NCBI GenBank assembly: GCA_030612585.1
Contig: JAUWNP010000021.1
Coordinates: 1-39,516 of the forward strand
Reading direction: 5' to 3'
From: Anaerolineae bacterium
GTDB lineage: Bacteria > Chloroflexota > Anaerolineae > B4-G1
Length of the DNA: 39,516 nucleotides
The notes below the pieces were generated by a model that did not search any database, was not told where the DNA came from, and saw nothing but the letters and a program-made list of their open reading frames with translations. Below, one piece after another: positions 1 through 7,406 of this stretch (within the stretch, counting starts at the first letter, position 1; each line of letters begins with the position of its first letter). Made by a program: the position numbers and the translations under genes.

Positions 1-1383
1 CTCGCCGTAGGCTACCTGCTGGCTGAGTTCGGCGCTCTCATCGCCGGGGCGGGGCTGGTGGCCCTGTTCCTCGGCCTATGGATACTGCGCGACGTTGAGT
101 CGGCCTATTGGGCCGTCATCGGCGTCGTTTGCTTGCTCCCTTTTGCCTCCTTCCCGTTTGAGATTGGCTTCACGCCCACCTTCCTCGACGCCGCCCTGGG
201 GGCGCTGTTCCTCGTGTGGGTGCTCCAGATCGCCACCGGCGACCAAAGAGAGTTCGTCGGCACGCCGTTGGGGTTGTCCATCTCTGTGTTTATGCTGCTG
301 GCGGTGGGGGCCTTTGTCTTCGGGCTGACCCACGCTCCGCCGACCTCCTACGTCCTGCGTCACTTCGCTGAAGTGCTGCTCAGCATAGCCCTGTTTTTCC
401 TCATCGTCAACATCGTGCGCGACGCAGGACGACTGCAACGTTTCGTGCGCGCGCTGCTCCTGTGCGCCTTCGCCGCTGCCGCGCTCGGCGTTCTGCTCTA
501 CATCATCGCCGATCAGATCTCCGACGAGTTCGTCATCCGCGCCCTCTCCGCGCTGGGTCGGCTGGGCTACCCCGCCGGGCCGGGCGTCCTGCGCTACATC
601 CGCGATGATCCAGAACTGTCAATGCGGGCCGCCTCTACTTCGGTGGACCCCAACGTGCTGGGCAGTCTGCTCAGTCTGACGCTGTGCATCGGCGTGGTGC
701 AACTCTTTGCCCGGCGGCCCATCATCCGCCGCCGTTATCTCGTGCCGGTGCTGGGCGTGATGGCGCTTTGCCTGGGGCTGACCATCAGCCGGGGTTCGTG
801 GGCGGGAGCGGGGGCTGCGCTGGCCATCGTCGCCACCCTGCGCTACCGCAAACTGTGGCCGCTCCTGCTCGTGGCGCTGGTGATCGTGCTTCTCTTGGCC
901 CCGGGCCAGGTTGCGCACTTTATCGAGGGGTTGCGGGGCCAGGACCTGGCCACCCAGATGCGCTTTGGCGAGTACAAGGACGCGCTGATCCTGATCGGGC
1001 GCTACCCCTGGCTGGGCGTCGGCTTCGCTGGCTCGCCCGACATTGACACCTACATCGGCGTCTCTAACGTCTACCTGCTCATCGCCGAGCAGATGGGGCT
1101 GGTGGGCCTGGCCAGTTTCCTCGTCGTGATGGTCGTCTTTTTCGCCCGCTTCTGGCGCACCCGCGCCCTGGCATTGGCCGACCCGGAACTGGAACCGCTG
1201 TTCTGGGGGCTGCACGCCGGCATTGTCGGGGCGCTGGTGGGGGGCGTCTTTGACCATTACTTTTTCAACCTGAATTTCCACCACTCTGTCACCCTCTTCT
1301 GGCTGGTGGTCGGGCTGGCGACGGCGGCGACGGAGATGATCCGAGGAGTCGAGCAGCCCGTCGCTGGCCCAGGTGGCCCGTGA
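1..1383 (+). CDS. O-antigen ligase / polymerase-like membrane protein (5' end outside window)
   Basis: The reading frame is open from base 1, so the GTG at 58 is probably internal and the true start lies upstream of the window. At least 460 residues are visible. About ten or eleven hydrophobic segments alternate with short loops. The motif LTISRGSWAGAG near the middle and a late PWLGVGFAGSPD...NVYLLIAEQMGLVGLASF block match the Wzy_C/WaaL family (PF04932), which joins or polymerises surface glycans on undecaprenyl or lipid carriers at the outer face of the membrane. The usual His-Asn before the YLLIAEQ block reads Ser-Asn here. The true substrate (capsule, exopolysaccharide or glycoprotein glycan) cannot be told from sequence. 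A strong hairpin follows the stop codon. Confidence 0.85.
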   Translation, partial: LAVGYLLAEFGALIAGAGLVALFLGLWILRDVESAYWAVIGVVCLLPFASFPFEIGFTPTFLDAALGALFLVWVLQIATGDQREFVGTPLGLSISVFMLLAVGAFVFGLTHAPPTSYVLRHFAEVLLSIALFFLIVNIVRDAGRLQRFVRALLLCAFAAAALGVLLYIIADQISDEFVIRALSALGRLGYPAGPGVLRYIRDDPELSMRAASTSVDPNVLGSLLSLTLCIGVVQLFARRPIIRRRYLVPVLGVMALCLGLTISRGSWAGAGAALAIVATLRYRKLWPLLLVALVIVLLLAPGQVAHFIEGLRGQDLATQMRFGEYKDALILIGRYPWLGVGFAGSPDIDTYIGVSNVYLLIAEQMGLVGLASFLVVMVVFFARFWRTRALALADPELEPLFWGLHAGIVGALVGGVFDHYFFNLNFHHSVTLFWLVVGLATAATEMIRGVEQPVAGPGGP

Positions 1384-1389
1384 AGCCGG

Positions 1390-1418
1390 CCGGGAGGCCA
1401 TCTATCCCGGCCTCCCGG
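1390..1418 (+). terminator. Hairpin terminator after the ligase gene
   Basis: Perfect 10-bp inverted repeat: CCGGGAGGCC at 1390-1399 and GGCCTCCCGG at 1409-1418, with a 9-base loop, starting 7 bases after the stop codon. It is followed by GTAATTTCCTCTT, which is not a clean T-run, so terminator activity is likely but not certain. Confidence 0.6.
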
Positions 1419-1431
1419 GCGTAATTTCCTC

Positions 1432-1460
1432 TTGACAGTCCGGCCTGTTGGCAGTATAAT
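1432..1460 (+). promoter_or_regulatory. Consensus sigma-70 promoter of the zinc operon
   Basis: TTGACA at 1432-1437 and TATAAT at 1455-1460 are separated by 17 bases, an exact match to the housekeeping consensus. It points into the zinc-uptake gene set, and the predicted start site (about 1467) falls at the edge of the palindrome at 1466-1488. A perfect promoter with an operator on its start site is the expected architecture for a strongly repressed operon. Confidence 0.85.
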
Positions 1461-1465
1461 GTCGC

Positions 1466-1488
1466 TAGTTGAAAATGGTTTTCAATTA
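1466..1488 (+). promoter_or_regulatory. Zur/Fur-type operator palindrome
   Basis: TTGAAAATGGTTTTCAA at 1469-1485 is a perfect 7-3-7 inverted repeat, with two further matching flank bases at 1466-1467 and 1487-1488. It closely resembles the TGAAAATGATTTTCA-type Zur boxes described in actinobacteria. It sits directly over the predicted transcription start of the operon that encodes a Fur-family regulator and ZnuACB, so zinc-dependent repression by the protein encoded at 2483-2926 is the natural reading. The assignment to Zur rather than Fur is inferred from the transporter genes downstream. Confidence 0.75.
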
Positions 1489-1833
1489 CTGGCCTGGACG
1501 AAGTGCAAGCAGACACAGGCAAGAATGGTATGAGTGAGACGTTGCAGACCATAGTGGCTGAGGCGACTGGCCTGTCGTCATCTGCTATAGGCATATCACC
1601 GCCTTTTGGTTGACAGTGTTGGTGCGCGAAGGTATGCGTCTGGCCGGTACTGACCGACTGGTGGGTTGGAATGTTCATGGATTACCTGGAAACGAGAATC
1701 TACGCCGCTACTTGGCTCGTGGCCTGGCGTGGCCAGAGATGGATTTCTCCAATCATAAGAAAACGCTGGCAGACGTAGAGTTCTTTCCCAACGTGTGAGC
1801 AGTCAGTACCCCACCGAAACTGGAGCAGGCTTG
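1489..1833 (+). other. Long leader of the zinc operon with small unrecognised ORFs
   Basis: The 5' untranslated stretch is about 365 bases, long for a simple repressed operon. It contains a 27-codon ORF (ATG at 1530, stop at 1611-1613) and, in another frame, an overlapping 62-codon frame beginning TTG at 1610 and ending at 1798. Neither has a good ribosome binding site and neither product is recognised. The second frame ends at a GTGA that overlaps a possible early GTG start (1795) of the hydrolase. The stretch could hold a decayed gene, a leader peptide or simply spacer; no riboswitch fold was recognised. Confidence 0.35.
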
Positions 1834-2478
1834 ATGACGAACATAAAACGCGACTGGGGGCAGTTTGCTCTGCTTCTCATTGATGTACAGAGAGATTTCT
1901 GGTCGGAGCATACGGCCCAGAGTTTCGCTCATTTTCCCACGAATATTGCCCGACTCCTGACCTTGTGTCGGGCCGAGGGCATAGAGATTATCCATCTTCG
2001 TGCGGTCTTTAAGCCAGACATGTCTGATTGGATGCTGAGATATAAATTGCGTGGGCACATTCCCTGCGTCCAGGGGACAGCAGGAGTAGAGACGCTGCCT
2101 TTTGCGCTCGATAACCCCGGCGAAACCGTCATTACCAAGCAAGTATTCGATGGTTTTCATAACCCGGAACTCTTGCAGTATCTACGGCAGAAACGAAAGC
2201 GGTTTGTGCTAACGGCTGGGTTGGTCACTTCCGTTTGTGTGTTCTTGACCACAGCGTCGGCTGCGCAGAATGGCTTTCTGACCGTCGTTATTGAAGACTG
2301 CTGCGCTGACCAACCACGCACGCACGAGCAAACGTTAGACACGTACCAGTTCATATTCGAACGGACGACGTTGGATCTCATTACTGAGCGCTATCCCGAG
2401 TGGCTGGCTGATCTGAAGAAACTCGACGAGTTGGAACGTGGGAGAGTCCAAAACTTGCCAGACTCTAGACAGGAGTGA
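1834..2478 (+). CDS. Isochorismatase-like cysteine hydrolase
   Basis: The product has 214 residues from the ATG at 1834, chosen because GGAG lies 8 bases upstream; an in-frame GTG at 1795 has no such site. The isochorismatase/nicotinamidase fold is clear: Asp17 in LLLIDVQRDFW, Lys102 in VITKQVFDGF and the nucleophile Cys135 in GLVTSVCVFLTT form the Asp-Lys-Cys triad. These enzymes cleave amide or ether bonds of small molecules through a cysteine acyl intermediate. The substrate is unknown. It is the first gene behind the Zur-type operator, and its end lies 4 bases before the regulator start, so it appears to be co-transcribed with zinc uptake. A zinc link for this family member is not established knowledge. 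The C-terminal 15 residues are polar and probably outside the fold. Confidence 0.85.
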   Translation: MTNIKRDWGQFALLLIDVQRDFWSEHTAQSFAHFPTNIARLLTLCRAEGIEIIHLRAVFKPDMSDWMLRYKLRGHIPCVQGTAGVETLPFALDNPGETVITKQVFDGFHNPELLQYLRQKRKRFVLTAGLVTSVCVFLTTASAAQNGFLTVVIEDCCADQPRTHEQTLDTYQFIFERTTLDLITERYPEWLADLKKLDELERGRVQNLPDSRQE

Positions 2479-2482
2479 TACG

Positions 2483-2926
2483 TTGGACGCGGTGCATCTG
2501 GAACAGGAGTTAAGCGCCGCCGGTCGCCGGCTGACCCGGCCCCGGCGGGCGGTGCTGCGCGTGGTCGCTGAGGCGGCATGTCCACTCACGCCCGCGCAGG
2601 TGCACGAGCGGGCGCGGGTGCGCTACCCACAGGTAGGCCTGGTCACCGTATACCGCACGCTGGAACTGCTGGCCGAACTGGGCCTGGTGCGGCGTATCCA
2701 CACCGAAGAGGGCTGCCATGGCTACGTGTCTGTGGCAATGGGCGAGGCGGGGCATCACCTGGTGTGCACCTCTTGCCACCAGGCGGTGGAGTTCCCCTGC
2801 ACTGGCCTGGAGGAGACGTTGAGAGAGGTGGAGCACCTGACCGGCTTCTCCATCCAGGAGCACTGGCTGGAGTTGTTTGGCCTGTGCCCGGCATGCCAGG
2901 CGGGGGAAGGATGTGGTGGCGAGTGA
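2483..2926 (+). CDS. zur: Fur-family metalloregulator, probably Zur
   Basis: The product has 147 residues from TTG at 2483, preceded by AGGAG at 2471-2475; an in-frame GTG at 2438 would extend it into the previous gene. The N-terminal winged helix (about 1-85) includes RLTRPRRAVLRVV and the recognition region LVTVYRTLELLAELGLV. The dimerisation/metal domain carries GHHLVCTSC (His91, His92, Cys95, Cys98), Cys106, His127 and Cys135-x-x-Cys138. The two CxxC pairs are the structural zinc site of the Fur family. Location one base ahead of the zinc ABC transporter and behind a Zur-like palindrome argues for Zur and for autoregulation. Fur or PerR cannot be excluded from sequence alone. Confidence 0.85.
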   Translation: MDAVHLEQELSAAGRRLTRPRRAVLRVVAEAACPLTPAQVHERARVRYPQVGLVTVYRTLELLAELGLVRRIHTEEGCHGYVSVAMGEAGHHLVCTSCHQAVEFPCTGLEETLREVEHLTGFSIQEHWLELFGLCPACQAGEGCGGE

Positions 2927-2927
2927 G

Positions 2928-3842
2928 ATGAGCAGGAAAACAGTGAAAGTCCGTCTTGGAACTTTGGTGCGGGTACTTTGCCCCCTGGTCATCCTGGTGC
3001 TGGCCTTGGCTGGGTGTGGTAGCGCGACGACGCAAACACCACACATCACGCAACAGGCAACACGCAACACGCAACCGCCGGGTAATCTCAACGTCGTGGT
3101 CAGCATCGTGCCGCAGCAGTATTTTGTCGAGCGCATCGGCGACGAGCACGTGGCCGTGACGGTGATGGTGCCGCCCGGATTCAGCCCGGCGACCTACGAA
3201 CCCAGGCCGGAGCAACTGCAGACGTTGAGTGAGGCACATGCCTACGTGCGCATCCGCGTGCCGTTCGAAGAGGCGTGGATGGACCGCATCGTTTCGGCCA
3301 ATGAGGATATGCTGATTATAGACGAGTGCACGGGAATCGAGCGTATCGGCGGCAAGGACCCGCATATCTGGCTCTCGCCGCAACTGGTCAAGACCCAGGC
3401 ACAGACGATATGCGACGGCCTGGTCGAACTGGATCCAGATCACGAGGCCGACTACAAGTCCAACCTGGAAACGTTCCTGGCCGACCTGGACGAACTGGAT
3501 GCCGACATCCAGAAGACGCTATCGGGGCTGGAGAGCCACAAATTTTTGGTTTTCCATCCTGCGTGGTCCTACTTCGCCCGCGACTACAACCTGGAGATGA
3601 TCCCGGTTCAGATTGAGGGCAGCGATCCCAGCGCGGCGGAGATGGTCGGACTGATCCAGACGGCGCAGGAGAACAACATAAAGGTCATTTTCGCGCAGCC
3701 GGAGTTCAGCACGGAGAGCGCAGAGACCATCGCCGAGGAGATCGGCGGTCAGGTGCTGCTCATCAGTTCGCTGGCCCCTGACTGGTTGGACAATCTCTAT
3801 CGCGTGGCGGATACCTTTGCCGAAGTGCTGGCCGAGCAGTAG
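2928..3842 (+). CDS. znuA: Zinc (or manganese) ABC transporter substrate-binding lipoprotein
   Basis: The product has 304 residues from ATG at 2928, one base after the regulator stop. A signal peptide ends in the lipobox LALAGC (Cys30), so it is a membrane-anchored binding protein. A low-complexity linker (about residues 34-51) follows. The cluster A-I fold is marked by VVSIVPQQYFVERIG, by DPHIWLSP (His ligand) and by FLVFHPAWSYFARDYNL (His ligand). The segment usually written SPHxYEP, which gives the first histidine ligand, reads SPATYEP, so one canonical ligand is missing; VPFEEAW is retained. No His/Asp-rich loop of the type seen in some ZnuA proteins is present. The family handles zinc or manganese; zinc is preferred from context. 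Confidence 0.9.
   Translation: MSRKTVKVRLGTLVRVLCPLVILVLALAGCGSATTQTPHITQQATRNTQPPGNLNVVVSIVPQQYFVERIGDEHVAVTVMVPPGFSPATYEPRPEQLQTLSEAHAYVRIRVPFEEAWMDRIVSANEDMLIIDECTGIERIGGKDPHIWLSPQLVKTQAQTICDGLVELDPDHEADYKSNLETFLADLDELDADIQKTLSGLESHKFLVFHPAWSYFARDYNLEMIPVQIEGSDPSAAEMVGLIQTAQENNIKVIFAQPEFSTESAETIAEEIGGQVLLISSLAPDWLDNLYRVADTFAEVLAEQ
3040..3080 (+). repeat. Low-complexity CACGCAACA repeat inside znuA
   Basis: Tandem degenerate units (ACATCACGCAACAGG, CAACACGCAACACGCAA) encode the Thr/Gln/Asn-rich linker just after the lipid-anchor cysteine. It is in frame and confined to the flexible segment before the first conserved strand. It looks like a short dispersed repeat that settled where protein structure tolerates it. 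Confidence 0.5.
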
Positions 3843-3855
3843 AAGAGAGAGAACA

Positions 3856-3889
3856 CCCTTGCGAAGGTTGCTGCAAACCTTCGCAAGGG
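3856..3889 (+). other. Perfect 14-bp intercistronic hairpin between znuA and znuC
   Basis: CCCTTGCGAAGGTT (3856-3869) and its exact complement (3876-3889) flank a 6-base loop in the 66-base gap. No T-run follows, so it is not a classical terminator. In ABC operons such a structure after the binding-protein gene commonly stabilises the upstream message or lowers read-through, giving excess binding protein over ATPase and permease. That role is inferred here. Confidence 0.65.
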
Positions 3890-3908
3890 GTTCGAGGGAG
3901 TTGGTACG

Positions 3909-4688
3909 TTGTCTACACGGTGCGAAGTCATTAGCCTGGAAGGTGTGTGGGCCGGCTATAATGGCGAGGTAGTCCTGGAAGGCATCAACCTGTCCGTCAA
4001 GCAGCAAGACTTTGTCGGCATCATCGGCCCTAACGGGGGCGGCAAAACGACGCTGCTCAGAGTGATGCTGGGACTGATCCGTCACACCCGAGGTCGCGTG
4101 CGCATCCTCGGTCAGAGCGTCACGCAGGGTAGGCGCTTCATCGGCTACGTGCCCCAGCAGGTGGACGTTGACCGCGACTTCCCGGTCAACGTGTGGGACG
4201 TGGCGCTGATGGGCCGCCTGGGGCGACGGGGGTTGCTGCGTCGCTACACGCCAGAGGACCGGCGCGCCGTCACGCGGGTCTTGCAACAGGTGGAGATGCT
4301 GGACTTGAAAGACCGGCCTATTGGTGAATTATCCACGGGCCAACGACAGCGGGTCTACATCGCGCGGGCGCTGGCGACGGAGCCCAAAATCCTGTTCCTG
4401 GATGAGCCTACGGCCAGTGTAGATAGCCGGGTCACGACCAGTATCTACGAACTGCTGCAGAGACTCAATGAACACATCACCATTCTCCTCGTTTCACACG
4501 ACATGAGTGCGATTTCCTCGTATGTAAAGACAGTTGGCTGCCTCAACCGGCGTCTGTTCTATCACGAATCCAAGGAGATCACGCCAGAGATGTTGGAAGG
4601 GGCTTACCACTGCCCGGTTGATCTGATCGCCCACGGTGTACCGCATCGTGTATTCGCGCCACATTTTGAGGAGGAGGTCAAGGCATGA
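3909..4688 (+). CDS. znuC: Zinc ABC transporter ATP-binding protein
   Basis: The product has 259 residues starting with TTG at 3909, supported by GAGGGAG 8 bases upstream. It carries the full set of ABC motifs: Walker A GPNGGGKTT (40-48), Q-loop near 83, signature LSTGQRQ (141-147), Walker B ILFLDE (161-166) and the switch histidine in LLVSHD (197). It energises zinc import as a dimer on the cytoplasmic face of ZnuB. The C-terminal tail has a Cys/His-containing YHCPVDLIAHGVPHRV segment of the sort seen in metal-type ABC ATPases. It is coupled to the permease by an ATGA overlap at 4685-4688. Confidence 0.92.
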   Translation: MSTRCEVISLEGVWAGYNGEVVLEGINLSVKQQDFVGIIGPNGGGKTTLLRVMLGLIRHTRGRVRILGQSVTQGRRFIGYVPQQVDVDRDFPVNVWDVALMGRLGRRGLLRRYTPEDRRAVTRVLQQVEMLDLKDRPIGELSTGQRQRVYIARALATEPKILFLDEPTASVDSRVTTSIYELLQRLNEHITILLVSHDMSAISSYVKTVGCLNRRLFYHESKEITPEMLEGAYHCPVDLIAHGVPHRVFAPHFEEEVKA

Positions 4689-5521
4689 TCGAAGCCCTGC
4701 AGTTTGACTTTATGCGCCACGCGCTGATGGCCGGGGTGCTGGTGAGTATCGCCTGTGGCATCGTCGGTGTCTACGTCGTCGTCAACCGTTTCGTCTTCGT
4801 CAGTGGGGGCATCGCGCACGCCGCCTACGGGGGTATCGGGCTGGGATACTTCCTGGGGATCAACCCGGTGTGGGGCGCTATTCTGTTTAGCCTGGCGGCG
4901 GCGCTGGGCATGGGTGTGGTGCAGCGCAAAACCAGGCAGCGCGCCGATACGGTCATTGGCGTGATGTGGGCCATCGGCATGGCGGTCGGCATTGTGTTTG
5001 TGGATTTGGCGAGGGGGTACGTCGTTGACTTGATGAGTTACTTGTTCGGCAGCATCCTGACTGTGCCGCGCAGCGACCTCGTCATAATGGCGATTCTCGA
5101 CGTTGTCATCATTGCGCTGGTCGTTGTCTTCTACAAGGAACTGTTGGCCATATCCTATGACGAGACTTTCGCCACTGTCGAGAATGTGCCGGTCGGTGCA
5201 ATCTACATCACCTTACTTTGCCTGGTTGCCCTGACTGTGGTGATGCTGATGCGCGTCGTGGGGCTGATCATGGTCATCGCGCTGCTGACGATGCCCGCTG
5301 CCATCAGCGAGCAGTTCACGTCCAGTCTCAAGAAAATGATGGTGCTCTCCGTTATCCTGGGCATCGTCTTCACGACGGTGGGGCTCTGGCTTTCCTATGC
5401 GCTGAACCTGACTTCTGGGGCGACGATCATCCTCGTGGCCGGGTGCGCTTTCCTGCTGAGTTTGCTATACAAGGTGTTGGCGAAGCGTCGTGCACAGGCA
5501 TCTGGCGCGTTTTTGCGTTAA
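4685..5521 (+). CDS. znuB: Zinc ABC transporter permease (ABC-3 family)
   Basis: The product has 278 residues with about eight or nine membrane segments, typical in length for the ABC-3 family of zinc/manganese importers. Conserved features include the N-terminal FDFMRHALMAGVLVSIACGIVGVYVVVNRFVFVSGGIAHAAYGGIGLGY block, where the SGGIAHAAYGG stretch is the coupling and substrate-path region, and the later LLTMPAAISEQFT segment. Its ATG overlaps the ATPase stop. It is the last gene of the zinc operon; no clear terminator follows. Confidence 0.92.
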   Translation: MIEALQFDFMRHALMAGVLVSIACGIVGVYVVVNRFVFVSGGIAHAAYGGIGLGYFLGINPVWGAILFSLAAALGMGVVQRKTRQRADTVIGVMWAIGMAVGIVFVDLARGYVVDLMSYLFGSILTVPRSDLVIMAILDVVIIALVVVFYKELLAISYDETFATVENVPVGAIYITLLCLVALTVVMLMRVVGLIMVIALLTMPAAISEQFTSSLKKMMVLSVILGIVFTTVGLWLSYALNLTSGATIILVAGCAFLLSLLYKVLAKRRAQASGAFLR

Positions 5522-5585
5522 TTGACAGAGATGGTTCCCTGCGGCTGTGCGAATCTTTATGGAATTTCCCCACGACCGACCTGAG

Positions 5586-6080
5586 ATGGGCGTGAGTGAC
5601 GCGCCCATCTACCTGGTGAGTGCGTGTCTGCTTGGCATCACCACTACCTACGACGGGCGGTTGCATCCCCAAGGCGAATTGATCGCGCTGGCGGCGCAGG
5701 GGCGCGTTGTGCCGGTCTGCCCGGAGGTGGCGGGGGGACTGCCGGTACCCCGCCCGCCGGCCGAGATCGTGGACGGCGCCGGAGGCGACGTGCTCGATGG
5801 GCGGGCGCGGGTGGTGACGGTCGAGGGGGAGGACGTAACCGGGGCCTATCTGCGCGGTGCGGAGCGTGCGCTGGCAGCGGCGCGAAGGTATGGCATCACC
5901 ACGGCTATCCTCAAGCAGCGCAGTCCCTCCTGCGGCGTCTCCCGCATCTACGACGGCACGCACAGCGGACGGCTGAGGGTGGGTCAGGGTGTGACGGCGG
6001 CGCTCCTGCGGCGGCATGGCATGACTGTCTGGTCGGAGGAGGACCGGGGCTGGCTGCTCAATCTGATACAAAGTGATTGA
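5586..6080 (+). CDS. DUF523 family protein (TudS-like)
   Basis: The product has 164 residues from ATG at 5586; in-frame starts at GTG 5547, ATG 5559 and GTG 5592 are also possible and none has a good ribosome binding site. DUF523 is recognised by VSACLLG (Cys14), VPVCPEVAGGLPVPRPPAEI (Cys45) and LKQRSPSCG (Cys116). A member of this family, TudS, is a [4Fe-4S] thiouracil desulfurase with cysteine ligands; whether this protein has that activity is not known. The Cys that often precedes RYDG is Thr here (ITTTYDG). It follows the zinc operon by 64 bases on the same strand but has no evident functional link to it. Confidence 0.8.
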   Translation: MGVSDAPIYLVSACLLGITTTYDGRLHPQGELIALAAQGRVVPVCPEVAGGLPVPRPPAEIVDGAGGDVLDGRARVVTVEGEDVTGAYLRGAERALAAARRYGITTAILKQRSPSCGVSRIYDGTHSGRLRVGQGVTAALLRRHGMTVWSEEDRGWLLNLIQSD

Positions 6081-6097
6081 AAAACCTGGTTTTTTCG
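6079..6097. repeat. Copy 1 of a 19-bp quasi-palindrome
   Basis: GAAAAACCTGGTTTTTTCG overlaps the stop codon of the DUF523 gene. AAAAAC/GTTTTT can pair around a CTG loop and ends in a T-run, so it could act as a weak bidirectional terminator. An identical copy lies 83 bases downstream. Confidence 0.6.
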
Positions 6098-6135
6098 TGG
6101 TGCAATCCCACAAACAGGCCAATTCTGAGCTAGAA

Positions 6136-6152
6136 GTGGGGCGCTGTCCCAC
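6136..6152. repeat. Small GTGGG...CCCAC hairpin
   Basis: GTGGG (6136-6140) and CCCAC (6148-6152) flank a 7-base loop. The wider GAAGTGGG-x7-CCCAC pattern recurs at 16638-16658 ahead of the response regulator gene, which suggests a dispersed element. Confidence 0.4.
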
Positions 6153-6161
6153 AGTACCTTC

Positions 6162-6180
6162 GAAAAACCTGGTTTTTTCG
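6162..6180. repeat. Copy 2 of the 19-bp quasi-palindrome
   Basis: Identical to 6079-6097. It lies 18 bases from the end of the converging minus-strand glycosidase gene, so the pair brackets the convergent intergenic gap as terminators would. Confidence 0.6.
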
Positions 6181-6198
6181 GTAGAGTCGTCTTATGCT

Positions 6199-7345
6199 TC
6201 ACGTATCCTTGAGCGAAACGATGTAATCGAGGAAATTGGAACCGTAGGGATTATTGGGCCACAGCAGTTCCTCGTAATCCCAGTCCGACCATATGCCAAT
6301 GGGGCCAATGGTGAACATCGTTGCGCCGATGACGTAATCATCCTCGCGCAACTTGGTGTCGTACCAGATCATATTCTCCACGTACCGCGGCTTCCAGTCG
6401 TCCCAACCGGTTGGTATCATTGATGGGTCAAACCCACTTTCGGTGATCGCCAGCGGGATGACCTCATCGCGCGGGATGAGGAAATCGCGGTAGAGGTAGC
6501 GATAGCGTCCGGTCAGGACCCCCCGATCCTCGTAAGCAGGCTGATCCTCCGTAGGCTCTCCCCAGCGCGAATCTGTCGTCGGCCAGCCATACTCGTGCAG
6601 TGCCAGAACGTGGCCTCCTTCTTTGGCCCGCGCAAAGACTCCCGTCTCCACGATAGCCTCCCATTCGTGCCACTGGGGTACGCCGACGCTGTAGGAAAAG
6701 AGCGCCAATTTATAGCCATTGGCCTCAGCAATGTCCATGGCCGCGATGAAGAACTGCGCCAGCCAGACGTGCCCCTCTATGCCGGGTGGGTCGTTCTCAT
6801 TCAGCACTTCCCAATAGTCCACGACATCTTTCTCGTACTTCCAGCGCTCCATATGGCCTTCGCTGCCGTACAGCATATCAGCAGCCTTCTCCGCTGGGTC
6901 GCCGTTGGCGTCCACTGCTGGCCTACCATTCCAGCGCGCGACGGTGACCGTCTCGGGCGAGACTTGCTTCACCTGTCGCAGGTACCCGAAATCGTCGAGT
7001 GCCTTCACCAGCGCCACGTGTGCGCCAGCGTCGTGGACGCCCTGCACGAACCCAACCGCGTTATTGGGACGTTGCGTGTGCAGACCGAGTTTCGAGGGGC
7101 CGTGGGCCAGAGGCTGCTGGCTGGAGATGATGGGCAGGTAGACGTGGTGATCGAGGCTGTCAGCGGCCGCTCTGCCGGATACAACCGGCGGTGCGGGCGT
7201 TTTTCTCGCACCAGCGGCCTGTACTAGCGGGGCTGCGCTTCCTAAGAGCCGCTGGATTAGGGCAGTGGTACCCAGCGTTGCTGTCCCCTTCAGGAACTCG
7301 CGTCTATTGACAGTTTTCCTGCGCTTGTTAGGGCTCGTCGGACAC
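6199..7345 (-). CDS. Tat-exported clan GH-A glycoside hydrolase-like protein, start region frameshifted
   Basis: The first standard in-frame start, GTG at 7047, gives only 282 residues. Upstream of it the same frame stays open and encodes NKRRKTVNRREFLKG, a Tat signal (RR-x-F-L-K), then a hydrophobic stretch and a HHVYLPIIS linker, but there is no ATG, GTG or TTG. A GTG at 7345 behind AAAGGAG is one base out of frame. Deleting the T at 7330 would give VSDEP-NKRRK and restore a normal precursor, so a one-base insertion or sequencing error is likely. The catalytic part looks like a TIM barrel: WEVLNEND carries the putative acid/base Glu (residue 84 from GTG 7047) and LAITESGF the nucleophile Glu (203). 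Specificity is unknown. Confidence 0.7.
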
Positions 7346-7406
7346 TCCTTTGATGCCTGCTAGTCAGATTATACCCTGTTCCGTCCCGCTTTGCAATCGA
7401 GAATGG

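Noticed and set aside
619..1401. Long minus-strand open frame of 260 codons opposite the ligase gene
   Set aside because: GC-rich antisense shadow of an obvious membrane protein gene; its composition (Gln, Arg, His, Asp-rich without structure) is typical of a mirror frame.
1610..1798. 62-codon frame in the zinc operon leader as a real gene
   Set aside because: TTG start without ribosome site, no recognisable family, overlap with another short frame; mentioned only as part of the leader.
5522..5560. TTGACA after znuB as promoter for the DUF523 gene
   Set aside because: No acceptable -10 sequence occurs at 16-18 bases spacing.
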